Shown one piece after another: positions 54,197 through 64,000 of a stretch of DNA of 64,000 nt (within the stretch, counting starts at the first letter, position 1; every line of letters begins with the position of its first letter). The translations under genes were made by a program, and so were the position numbers. Under the pieces are notes generated by a model. That model did not search any database, was not told the DNA's origin, and saw only the letters and a program-made list of their open reading frames with translations. This DNA comes from Emergomyces orientalis (Eukaryota > Ascomycota > Eurotiomycetes > Onygenales > Ajellomycetaceae), in assembly GCA_002110485.1 (NCBI GenBank), contig MOWL01000023.1, positions 372,001 through 436,000 of the forward strand, given 5' to 3'.

Positions 54197-56456
54197 TCAA
54201 AAATCGTCACTAAATGCTGAAGATAAGTTACTTTGTACAGTGCAGAGCAAATAAAATGACGGGGCGTTAGATAACAAACGAAAACATTCACACACATACC
54301 CATTTGCGGTCTTTTAAATAGCCGGGCGAGGGAAATCGGCACACACGTCTCAAAATACTTCGCCAGTCTGCTCAAGCATTTCTTCGCTCCCATTGTTTCC
54401 CCATGTTTTTCTGCATCTATCTATTCATTCTGGTTTGGTTCTGACCAGACCAAGCCATTTCCCGTATTTCTCATTCTTTTCTTTTCTCCCTCCATTCGAT
54501 CCTGCTTTGTATGTGGCATAAAAGACTTCTTTAAAAAAAGACAGAGAGAACCACCATATTAAACAGTTGTTGCTGGGCGGCTATATTCATTCACAATCGC
54601 ATTATATCACTTCATGCCCTCAAATTTCTTTTATTTTTTTATCATTACAAGATCTAGAAATTTTATTTTTCTTTTGTTTTTTTATTTTTATTTATTTATT
54701 TAATTTTTTTTTTTTTTGGGGGGGGTCTAATTTTCTGCCGACCAATTCTTTTCTTTTTATTCTGCTATTGCACATGTTACTGCTGTACCTATTCATATTT
54801 ACTTAAGGGTGGCATGTATGTATGCAACGACGAAAGCGTACGAGCCTTCACCTCACAGTGACGTTTCCAGCCCCCCCCCCTTCTCAACCCATGGATATCA
54901 TTCACCATGCACAAAACCGATCCGCCTACATTCTTGCTTTTTACATTCTTTTTCTTCCCCTACTTTTAAATTTTGGTATAAACCGACTATTGCAACTCTT
55001 ACCTATATCCCCGCGCGTTCCATATTCTCCGCTCTGTGATCTATCACCTTGCGATCTTGTTTTTCATATTTCGATGGCTATTTGTTTGTCTATCCCACCC
55101 CAATCGCCACTCGGTCGTGTTGGGGACTATTTCTAGGTTATTTATTTTTGTTCATCTCAATTTGCTCGGTCATGGCTATATATTCGCCAAAATCTTTGGC
55201 CGCAGTTCCATATATATATACACGGGAGTGGAATTATGGGTTTGGTGGCTCTATTTTTATTTTGCGGGGATGGAATTTTTAGTTTTTTTCTTTCTCTCGT
55301 CTTGATATACTTCGTATTTACCTTCCCGCCTTTCTTATTTTACTGATTTTGCCCTGCTTTCCTTTCTCATGCTCGTGCTCGTGCTCGCGCTATTATTTTT
55401 TATTTTTATTTTATTTTTATACTTTTATTCTACATGTATATGTCTGCAAAATAGGGTGAAATTGTATTTGGTTCCTTTGTGGAGTTATATTATGGATAAC
55501 CCTGGGTGGTGGTGTTCGAATTTCTGATGATTGACTTTTGATATAGATTAGTATATGGGTGGATAAGGGGCTGGTGCCCTACTCTGTTTTGTATTGGAAC
55601 CAAAATGGGAAGGCTGGCCGGTCAGTGGTGGCTGGGTTATGTTAGTAAGTATTAATCTCATTTCTCATTCCATTTGGATTATTTCCACCTCCCTTTACTT
55701 TGCTCTAGTGCATTTAATTAAAAGGGGAAGAGTTATATTGTGGTTCTGATCGACATGAACAATTTATGTCCCTTTTGGACGTCATCGTTTTTCTTGACGT
55801 TGTGGGTGAATTACTGAAAAAGAAGAAGAATGGGACAAGACCAAAATGGTTTCTCGTCCTGACTTGATGGCCCAGTCCCGCCTGTACGTCGTTCTTGAGC
55901 AAGCAAAGGTGTTAGAATCTATTCGCTTTTGTGCGGTACTATCCATCATTGTGCCCCTTTATATCACAGCTATTTAGTACAATGACATCAGAATATGAAA
56001 ATGAAAAGAAAAGCGAACGCTCTCATTCAAACTTTCGTCTATTCTTTATATCTTCGTACTGGCAAACAGGCTTAATTTTTGAGATGGGATATTGTAGCTA
56101 TGGATGTACGCTACAGAAGAGCTCTCGAAGTAGCGAAACAAGAATAGAACAAAAACGAAATAAAATATAAAACGGAAGAAGAGTCATGCGCGCTCTAAAT
56201 CTGGGCATTCGAACATAGCGCCACCTGCGTGAATCTGCCTTGACATAAAGCAACAGCAAAACATAAAAGGTGGGAAAGGAGGGGTGGGTTATTCAGGAGC
56301 GAGCTGATCGAGATCGCGCAGGAACGTGATGGGGGGGAAAAGGGCTAGTCTGAGAAAAACATGCATCGTGAGAAGGATAGCAGAGGTGCAACACTCATGT
56401 TTGAGATATGTGAATATGTGTCTGGATTTTCGAGTGGAAAGCTAATAATATTGAAA
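54197..56456. other. 2.3-kb gene-poor region between convergent genes
   Basis: AT- and T-rich with homopolymers (54700-54730) and TGCTCG repeats near 55372. Only low-complexity ORFs. It holds the 3' ends of the transporter (plus) and arp2 (minus). Confidence 0.5.
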
Positions 56457-58089
56457 CTATCTTGGGCCAAGCTTTGTGAGGGCACGGGGACCTTGTTCTT
56501 GCCACTCTTCTTTCGAGATCCACATGTTATCTTTGTCTGCGAGCTGTATTGTGAGGGAAAGAAATGGCGGTTAGCTTCGTTTTGCGGGTTTAGATATAGG
56601 TAGATAGGGAGGGTAGGGGAGGGTGCTTACAAGGTTTGCGAGGACAGCGCCGCCAAGGAAGACCATGTGTCTTCTTCGGGGAGGGTCTTCGATGCGGACT
56701 TTGAATTTCTGTACATAAAAAATCTGGTTAGCGTACAAGCGGATGGGTTATGATATCGCGCAAGTCAAAATTCCCAGCTTACGTTTAGTCTTTCTGGATT
56801 TCCTTGTAGCACCCTTGTCAACCAGAGTTGTTTCAACTCTTTTTCAAGTCTTGAAGGCAAACCGGGATACATGCTGCTACCACCACTGAGAACAATAGCC
56901 TTATACAAACTGCTCCTCACATCAACATCTGCGGCCTGGATGGTGTTAAATAAGAACTCTGCAATGCCAGGCTGCTCCACATCAACAAGGTGTGGCTGGA
57001 AAAGACATTCGGGCGCCTCAAACCGCTCACTACCAACTCTGATCACTCTGCCATCGGGGAGGGTATATGATTCTACCAACACCGTTGTATCTTCTGAAAG
57101 GCGTTGGTCAAGCTCAAGGTCGTAGGATACGTAACAAAGCTTCTCTTTAATTTGGCGCACGGTTTCGAAATCAGCGGTACGGTTAAGAGCATAGCCACGG
57201 CGGAGAAGGAGGGCGATGAGGTTGCGAGTGACATCGCGGCCAGCAACATCTAGACGGCGCGTTAGATGATTTAGCACGGTGGACTCGTAAACCGGGACGA
57301 TATGTGTGACGCCGTCGCCCGAATCAACTACAACACCACTGCTTAGACCTATATATTTCATCCCAACGTCAGTATTTTTCGAGTCCATCCTTGTGTTTGC
57401 AAGTCCATAATATCCCACCTTGTGCATAAAGTGCCAAAACAGCCTGTATAGCAACATATACTCCTCCGAAGTTGTAGCCCTCGAACATCACTTCGCACAT
57501 CTGCTCTCTGTTTTTAAGGGGATTCATAGGCGGTTCCGTAAGGAGGATCTTCCGGCCAGTGGGATCAATTTTCATTTTATCGTAAAACGTATAGTTCCAT
57601 AGGTGTTGCATGTCATCCCACTTCTTTACAATTCCGTTCTCCATCTATATAATACCGCATCCGCGATTATTAGTAACCTGGGCGCAAAGGGTCGGAGAGG
57701 ACCACCCCAAAACGGGGAGGAGGGGAAGAACCATACAGGATAGCTGATTTGTAACATCGATCTAGCGGCAGCAGCTTCATCGCCACACATGATATCCTTC
57801 ACGATAATATCCCCAGCCTGCTCCTCCGATCTGAGAATCGGCCGCCCCACTATCGAGGGGAACTGGTGTTCGGGGAAATTCTAGTTCAAGGGGAATTGAA
57901 CTCGGGTATCAGCGACAGCTTTCGTAGAGCACAAGCATACGATTGGGGAATGTCATACCTGCCCTGCATATCCGACTTTGAGAAAACCAGTACCTCCATC
58001 GAGAACTGCGTATCGCAGTGTCAGCGGTGGTTACTTGCGGGGGTATATGATGTTGGGGGCTGAACATTACCAATGGGGGGCTCCGCCAT
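56457..58089 (-). CDS. arp2: Actin-related protein 2 (Arp2/3 complex), 388 aa
   Basis: Seven exons join in phase: 58089-58071, 58005-57959, 57880-57737, 57644-57419, 57348-56783, 56708-56631 and 56543-56457. The protein reads MAEPPIVLDGGTGFLKVGYAGQ at the start, then FPSIVGRPILRSEEQ, KKWDDMQHLWNYTF and LLTEPPMNPLKNREQMCEVMFE. Next come the ATP-binding GVVVDSGDGVTHIVPVYE, IKEKLCYVSYDLELDQ, AIVLSGGSSMYPGLPSRLEKEL and a C-terminal DNMWISKEEWQEQG. These are Arp2 rather than actin signatures (for example DMQHLWNYTF and the Arp2-type C-terminus). It nucleates branched actin at cortical patches with Arp3 and ARPC1-5. The length equals that of fungal Arp2. The first coding exon is only 19 nt. Confidence 0.97.
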
Positions 58090-58452
58090 GGTCGCGATGC
58101 GTTATATTGGTGAAAGATAGACTGAAGGACTGCCCACACGATAGGGGAGCGAGGGATAGAGAAGTGTGGGCGGTTGGATTGGGTGATTCGTAGCAGCGTT
58201 GTTTGTTCAATTGTCGGCGTTGCCTGTCGATGTTCCCCCCGTCCCGCTGCTGATGGGGTGACGATGTTCTTCCCAATACAGTTTAGCGCTCTACATACCG
58301 AAAATAAAACATCAAACTTCAGCCCATCCGTTTGCTGCAGTAATACATCTTCTATAACTCGATCAGGCGGCCACAAAATATTGTGATGCGGGCTGTTGAT
58401 CTTGTCTCTAAGTTGTGTCTCTAGGTTCTGCCTCTAAGTTCTGTGGTTTTTC

Positions 58453-58494
58453 TTAAGCCGAGGATTTTAAGCTGAGGATTTTAAGCTGAGGATT
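58453..58494. repeat. Three tandem 14-bp units
   Basis: TTAAGCCGAGGATT followed by two copies of TTAAGCTGAGGATT, exact except that the single CG of unit 1 is TG in units 2 and 3. Confidence 0.9.
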
Positions 58495-58772
58495 GGTTTC
58501 TATCGACCGCCAATTTTTGACGGTTGGCTTCGACATACTTACTCTATCCATCTCAGTCATTGGCGCATATAGCACTTCACATTGTTCAACAGCTTCTCTG
58601 TTCTCATGCTATTTCTAACATGAGAAATATTTCAAGTTCACCTTACGACTCTATCGATTTCTGGTCAAGCAAATACAAATGTGTTCCCGTTAGACGACTC
58701 ATCTAACATTTGCTCTTTGGCTTTGACTTTTCTTGACTTCTTTGAATTTTCATATCCTCTCATAATCTTTCC

Positions 58773-59075
58773 CTAGCTACCGTATCTTAGTCGAGGTTTT
58801 AACCCGATGTTGAACACAAGAACCATCGGAGTGTTTCCTTCGGTCTCAACAAATTTGTTAGTCGAATGACTGGGCTTGCAAATTGAAGAAAACAATTTTG
58901 CGTTGGCAGCCACCTCTTCCCTATGGTTTTTCTTTTCTGTGTAGATCCATAGCTTGTAGATTTTTGTATCTACTTTGTTCCCCCATGATACGATAGGAGT
59001 AGACGTATAGGGGCCATCATGGGCCTTGAGATGTATTATCTTAGCGAGACTACTACTAGGTTTCCACTCATGCAT
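58773..59075 (-). CDS. Small hypothetical ORF, 100 aa
   Basis: ATG 59075 (MHEWKPSSSLAKIIHLKAHD) to TAG 58773. The composition is ordinary (mixed charges, AAHDGPYTSTPIVSWGNKVD-like pattern) and better than neighbouring noise, but I recognise no family, see no signal peptide, and no exon partner. It may be a relic. Treat as weak. Confidence 0.25.
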   Translation of the reverse strand: MHEWKPSSSLAKIIHLKAHDGPYTSTPIVSWGNKVDTKIYKLWIYTEKKNHREEVAANAKLFSSICKPSHSTNKFVETEGNTPMVLVFNIGLKPRLRYGS

Positions 59076-60060
59076 GAACGAGTGATGGATGGTTGATCAA
59101 CCTTCTTTACCTAGGCAGTAATAAAACTACCGACTTCGGTTTGACGAATTTCAAAGAGCAAGAATGCCATCCCCCAAATGGTGGTAACAGCACGATACAT
59201 TACAAAAACTAATACCTATCAGTGTGTATCTACCCATCGGTTTGTTTGGCATGAGCTGATTCCGTATATTACGTACGGGGCAACTGTTAAAAAGGGTATT
59301 CTATCTAACATTTAAATATTGGGTTTTTAATGATCACTTAATACGCAAATTGGGATTCAATTAAAAGGAAATTTGGGTGCATTGAATTTCGCAAGAGCTG
59401 GAGGGGGAATGTATATGTATATAGATATAGAAGATTTGTGGTCACACATTAAGTAGGGGTTATGTGTTAATAGATGTCTTATCCGTCATTACTAAAGGGT
59501 CCCTTCAGTCCACATAAACGCAAATCATAATTCAAAAGGGGATTGGTGATGCAGCACGTGATGATAGTAAAACAGTAGAAGAAGTGAAAAAGGACCAAAC
59601 ATCATTGAACGAGCTTGCTCAGGGGGTGGTTTCAGGGGCTTCAGCTTAAGCTTTTGGAGATACTGTGGTGGGGGATGTAGATTCAATTTGTCGAGGCATC
59701 ATCATACATAAAGCCCAACCCCCCCCCCCCCGGCCCGGGAACCCTGGATCATTTGGCCCTGCGGTGTGCTGTAGTTTTAAACCCAAGAATTCACGGTGGG
59801 ATCCGTCGAACTTTGCAAATCGTGGGAATACTGATCGAGGATGGACCACAAGCTCGAATATTTTTTCGTTAAATAACGATAAAAGTGCGGGCGTGATTTG
59901 CCAGCTTTCTCCGTGTCTTCGTTATTTCTGCATATGAGCAAATCTCTTTCACAATGCATCGCATCGCGCGAAAAGTCGCCAAGGACAAGGACCTAGAGTG
60001 ATTGACAGCCTCCAGGCCGAAAAACCAATTGTGCGAACTCGTGAAAGTACATGGTGGTCG

Positions 60061-61030
60061 CTAGAACCGAATCTTCTTTGGCCAACGTCTCATTACTATC
60101 TTTAATATTAGGTATGTCGCGCGGCTCATGTAGAGATCACTCTCCGCATCGGACTTGTTTGGCATGTCCACCGGGTTAAGTACGCACTGTTTGACACAGA
60201 GGAAATCAGAGCTGAATTGTCTAGCTTGCAAGATTTTCAACAACTTCTTTCTGTAAGCGGTATGGTTATTGGACACTATCACAAGAGGGTAGTTATACTA
60301 TAGTTATTAGCTTTTTATCTAAAGTAGGATCTTGGAGTGTGTGATGGGATATACTGTACCAAATACCGAAGATTACAGGAATTCTGATGAATTCCAGATT
60401 GAGGTCGCTGAAAGGATTCATCGGTATAGGGCTAATTGCGAAACAATTCGATATCTTCTGGCTTAAGCGATAAATTAAGCGAGTCTTGAGCATCATGAAC
60501 ATGTCTTGAATCCTCTTTAGTACATGAGGTTTTCTGGGGATGGAACAAATTTCTAAGTGTGCGTTTATGATAGGCCGAGGAGTTCCAAACGGTCGGTGTA
60601 TCAAAGGGCTCGCCGCTGAAGATGAAGAGTTTTTCCAGGCCTTCGAAGCTCTCAAGAAGGGTAGATATTGTCTCAGCTTCACTAAAGCTGTTGTGAATTT
60701 CGTTGCTGAACTGTATTTCTAAAGATTTTAAGGAAATTTTTCGTTGCCATGAGGCGGAGGAAGTAGCGCGTGCTGCATGAGTGTTTCCCAGCCTGGACAG
60801 AAACATAACCGCAGAGAACAAAGTGAGTAAAAATTGTAATTAAATACAATCCCATTTTCGGTGGCCATCTTATAAATGTTGTTAGGAAGTGGGGTTTGTT
60901 GTAAAATGAAAGAGAAAGTGGCTGAGAAGTTGCTTGCTAGATAGGCGAGGAGAATAATCTTTGAGAGTGCTATATCTTCAATTAGTGCGGGATCTTCCAG
61001 TTGACAGCCAGGTAAAAAGAAGCACATCTA
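60061..61030 (-). pseudogene. Remnant of an F-box/LRR-like protein gene
   Basis: Fragments in different minus frames follow each other: ALIEDIALSKIILLAYLASN near 60990, KSLEIQFSNEIHNSFSEAET and FEGLEKLFIFSGEP near 60650-60730, HKRTLRNLFHPQK near 60560, NPFSDLNLEFIRIP near 60400, and a block ending near 60061. The words LEKLFIF, HKRTLRNL and DLNLEFI recall fungal F-box or leucine-rich proteins of unknown function. The frame changes and missing parts suggest a pseudogene, but hidden introns could explain some shifts. Low confidence in the family. Confidence 0.35.
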
Positions 61031-61955
61031 ATGAACTGTTTGGCTTTGCTTCATTGTTCACTGTCAGTTTGAGTGCTGGAATACCAGGATGGATGGGCAT
61101 GAAAGACAGCGGAGGAAAAGCAATTGCCGAGTCGGTTTGAAAAAGAAAAAAAAAGAAAAAAAGAAAAAAAGAAAACCAGAACCAAATCCCAAAACACCTA
61201 GAACTTGTAAAAACACATAAAAATAAAAGCCCTATATAAATCAAAATCGAAATATTTAAATAATTAAATGAATACTAATATGCAAAATAAATAAATAAGC
61301 AGATGAACCTCTCCAGACCTTATTCCCATATGAACAGAGGAGTTTATGTTCGAGGTGAAAGAGAGAACATGGCAACGCATTTCCCCTTCCATGCGATGTC
61401 CACGTACTAATTAAAAATGTATTGTTATTCCCCATAAGACAGTTTTAGGAAGGGAAATGGTAAATTCCGAAACGGAAAATGGAAAAAGAAGAAAATAAAA
61501 AAATGAGACCAAAGATACTCATTGGGGAAAAGTAAAAAATTAGGGAGAACCGATGCATGTACTGTACATTCGTAGCCTGGGGCTTTCTCCTTGCAAAGGA
61601 AGATATCGGATGGGTATATATGTATGGATAGGTCATGGGTATATAAAAAGGGTTGGATGGGTGATGGTGTGACGGATCTGGGACGATGTGTAATAAGGGG
61701 GTAGAGGTCTTATTTTGGAGGTAAAATATAAACATTTAATGTTCCCTGGAGGATATGATCAAATTGACAGGCCAATAAAAATCGCCAAAGAAATATCCAT
61801 TTTTCAGTTTTTGACAAAAAGACTTAGTTTCAAAGCGCGCACATGGAAAGGGTTTGATGGAAATTTAACGATGTTCGTATAATTATATGCGTAGTAAGGA
61901 TGTATAAGAAGAAGGGCTCATGATCCAAGCAGCATTTATTTTATCTGTTTTTCGT
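61031..61955. other. Intergenic, 3' end of the bZIP gene
   Basis: A/AG-rich simple tract near 61140-61180 and AT-rich sequence. No gene is seen. Confidence 0.5.
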
Positions 61956-63671
61956 TCACTCAACTGATCTGCTACCAGCAATAGGGCCGTAGTCCCTCAA
62001 TTCAGGAACGATCCTCGTCGTATCGACAAGGCCCGGATATGCCCTGGCAAAAGCCGGCCCCAAGGACCAATTATTCAAGTTCCGCAAATGCCGCTCAAAG
62101 ACCGGGTTGATAATGAGCTCTTCAGAATCAGAGGTTGTGAGAAGCGTATCAGTCGCCTCATACGGCCAATTGATGCTCAGCGTTGTGGTGTATGGGATGA
62201 ACCAGTTTTGAAAATCGTAGTCTTGGTACGAGGCAACCATTCGATCTCGCATGCGTGGCCAGGGGAGATAATCCATCCAGGCGGGGTGGGGGATCATGAT
62301 TTGGGAAGTGCGCGGGGTGAGCCACTCCGGGAGGCGGTCGTAGTTTTGTTGGGTGGGGTATATCTGCCAGCGCATGAGGAGGAACATCACGTATAGGACG
62401 GCTACTTGTTCGGGCAGATTGCTGATGCCGGGGAATTTGCTGAGGATGTCGGTGAAGACTTTAGAGAGGGGGTGAGAGTATGCGCTTTTTGCGGGGTTGA
62501 GCAAGGACGAGACGCTGGGGTATGGCGGTCCCACGAGGATTTGTTTAGATGTGCCATCCGCCGCCTCGCGTTGGCGAGTGTGGAGGAAGTCCAAAAGAAT
62601 AGCGTCCATGGGACAAGTGGGATCTACGTTGCGAACGGGAACCATATGGGGGGCTATACTTGGGTCAAAGAGGTTGTTTTGGGACGGGTGGGGGTAGCGA
62701 AAACGCATTGAAACGTTGAGGGATGGCGAAGATGAGTTCCGTCGGGGTTCGGATATCTTGGGGACATGTCGAGGGGAGTCTACGAGAAAATTGAAACCTA
62801 GTCTTTCCCCCGACCCCGAGAAGTCTAGCCCATGAGAAAGTCCCTGTCGCTGTGAATCAAAGCCGTTGGTAAGTGGGTATCGGGGGTCGGGCTGATGTGT
62901 AGGAACAGAATTCCCGTGCCAGTTTGGACGGAGTGCATATCCTGGAGATCCCGTAGTTGAAGGAGAAGGAGGTTCCATGCTTCGCGGGGAATCAACAGTG
63001 CACATACCCGGTCCTGTACCCAAGTCGAGACTTGCTGCTGGGGTGCGAAGAGGTGGTTCAGGGCGTGATGTTGTAGACGAATTGGATGCTGGCGGCTCGG
63101 AGTGAGAAGTGGGAGAAGGCGGCTCAACGTGAGATTGGGCTGACCACGAGCGGGGATCGGAACCGCCGCCATTGGGCGCCTCTGCGTTTTCACAAAAAGG
63201 AGGAGTTGTATTTTCCGAGGGCGTCGGTCCACCATTCACAACGGGCTGGATCATTGCGATTACAGACGAGAGCATCTTCCGAATAGCCTCATTTTCCTTT
63301 TCGACTGTGCGTTTCTGGCTCAACGCCGTCTGGAGATCCTGGTACGGTTGCTGCGAGGTCAACTCCCGCACCCGCTGTTCCAGGGTCTCGATCTGTGTTT
63401 TTGTTCTTTGCCTAATCGCGCGTTGTGCCTCACGGTCATTCGCCCGCTTTTTCGCTAGCTGCTCCGGGGTGAGGTTGGCAACGCCGCGGGACGGTGCAGC
63501 AGCGACGGCCTTTCTCTTCCTCCCAACTATCGAATTGTGTTCGCGTAGCATTGAGCTGCCTTTGTTTTCTGAGGGAACTGGAGTGAGGCTGTAGATTTGG
63601 TTGAGATCGGAATAGGTCGAGTCAGCGGGCGAAGCATCGTTGGATTCATGCTGACGACCGTGGCCCGTCAT
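61956..63671 (-). CDS. bZIP transcription factor with C-terminal DUF3425 domain, 571 aa
   Basis: The frame starts at ATG 63671 (MTGHGRQHESND). Upstream codons are open but have no ATG, and the longer frame begins with GTG, so 63671 is preferred. A nuclear-type RKRK cluster (about residues 51-54) precedes the basic region at about 71-90: KKRANDREAQRAIRQRTK, the Asn-x2-Ala/Gln-x2-Arg pattern of DNA-binding bZIPs. A leucine-zipper-like helix with TLEQRVREL follows. The middle is disordered (Pro/Ser-rich). Residues about 400-560 match DUF3425, a domain typical of Eurotiomycete bZIPs: HPLSKVFTDILSKFPGISNLPEQVAVLYVMFLLMRW, then WLTPRTSQIMIPHPAWMDYLPWPRMRD. The target genes are not predictable. A 5' UTR intron upstream is possible. 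Confidence 0.88.
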   Translation of the reverse strand: MTGHGRQHESNDASPADSTYSDLNQIYSLTPVPSENKGSSMLREHNSIVGRKRKAVAAAPSRGVANLTPEQLAKKRANDREAQRAIRQRTKTQIETLEQRVRELTSQQPYQDLQTALSQKRTVEKENEAIRKMLSSVIAMIQPVVNGGPTPSENTTPPFCENAEAPNGGGSDPRSWSAQSHVEPPSPTSHSEPPASNSSTTSRPEPPLRTPAASLDLGTGPGMCTVDSPRSMEPPSPSTTGSPGYALRPNWHGNSVPTHQPDPRYPLTNGFDSQRQGLSHGLDFSGSGERLGFNFLVDSPRHVPKISEPRRNSSSPSLNVSMRFRYPHPSQNNLFDPSIAPHMVPVRNVDPTCPMDAILLDFLHTRQREAADGTSKQILVGPPYPSVSSLLNPAKSAYSHPLSKVFTDILSKFPGISNLPEQVAVLYVMFLLMRWQIYPTQQNYDRLPEWLTPRTSQIMIPHPAWMDYLPWPRMRDRMVASYQDYDFQNWFIPYTTTLSINWPYEATDTLLTTSDSEELIINPVFERHLRNLNNWSLGPAFARAYPGLVDTTRIVPELRDYGPIAGSRSVE

Positions 63672-64000
63672 GCCGTTTCGACGGAAGGAGAGCTGGCCCT
63701 GTGGGACGTATGAACCATTCCACGCGAGTTGTAGGGAGATTATCCTGGTCTCTGGGAAATAAATATATTCCTTCTCAGGTGAGTACCTGGAGACCGGAGG
63801 CGTGGGAGGGGGTGGGTAGAGGGGCTCGAGCCAGGAACTGAATATATACACACACACTCTCGTAACCAAGGAAAAAAAAAAGGAAAAAGTAAGCTGTCTG
63901 CCTGTCACAAAACAGCTGGTAGGGCTTCCCTGCTGGGCAATCTGGACATAAATCGAGTCCAGCTGAACGGTTGTTGGGTCTTAGTTGCGCAGACACTTTG
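63672..64000 (-). promoter_or_regulatory. Promoter and 5' leader of the bZIP gene
   Basis: The sequence upstream of ATG 63671 stays open in frame to 63908, so it may be leader or a missed exon. CT/GA-rich runs are present. No further gene is seen to the window edge. Confidence 0.45.

Larger units (their letters stand above)
58090..60060. other. 2-kb intergenic region, arp2 promoter at left
   Basis: No well-supported gene. It holds the arp2 promoter, the 14-bp tandem array at 58453-58494, and a C13 run near 59720. One 100-codon ORF is listed separately. Confidence 0.5.

Noticed and set aside
59700..59740. C-rich run as a possible structural element
   Set aside because: A simple homopolymer with no matching partner or conserved context.

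Overview
This is a window of nuclear DNA from a filamentous ascomycete. Genes are spaced 0.3 to 3 kb apart on both strands and carry short introns (about 40 to 240 bp) with GTRNGT donors and CTRAY branch sites. Transcription-regulator genes have long pyrimidine-rich leaders. Gamma-tubulin, Arp2, IPI1, a PCL-type cyclin, a roadblock/LC7 protein and a bZIP/DUF3425 factor all read as Eurotiomycete versions. Several blocks contain no CpG at all. That pattern was reported for repeats in Coccidioides and relatives, so I infer an Onygenales genome, but the species cannot be fixed from this sequence.

Layout. 1-6.7 kb: the 5' part of a secreted Cys-rich protein gene running off the left edge, a heavily broken APH-family kinase pseudogene, an orphan 304-aa gene and a small membrane protein. 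6.7-18.3 kb: a Pho85-type cyclin gene with a multi-kilobase CT-rich leader, a 332-bp leader intron and a coding intron that is in frame and free of stops. 18.3-28.9 kb: a secreted CREG-like protein, a three-exon gene with an N-terminal domain of the STAND type but no NTPase, a small decayed gene, IPI1 and a roadblock gene sharing one divergent promoter, a small LEA-like protein, and a gene apparently split at a C9 run. 30.1-37.5 kb: five exon-resolved housekeeping or metabolic blocks on the minus strand: gamma-tubulin, a DCG1-like Asp/Glu racemase, an SSU1-like sulfite exporter and an AKR7-type aldo/keto reductase.

38-52 kb is the accessory region. It holds an uncharacterised multi-exon gene, a 0.77-kb CpG-free island running into an orphan 391-aa ORF, a KP4 killer-toxin-like secreted protein beside a second CpG-free island, a 190-bp tandem duplication whose copies differ by CpG transitions, and a complete Ty1/copia retrotransposon. 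That element has identical 102-bp LTRs, a 5-bp target duplication and an intact 1532-codon polyprotein. It is CpG-rich and unmutated while its flanks are CpG-poor, which suggests a recent insertion into old, mutation-scarred DNA.

52-64 kb: a drug/metabolite-type transporter, a gene-poor stretch, the seven-exon arp2 gene, remnants of a probable F-box-like gene, and a bZIP factor at the right edge. I see no gene cluster with a common pathway. The housekeeping genes are independent neighbours, and the main biological story is genome defence by CpG mutation against mobile and duplicated DNA. I found no rRNA, tRNA, CRISPR array or telomere repeat.
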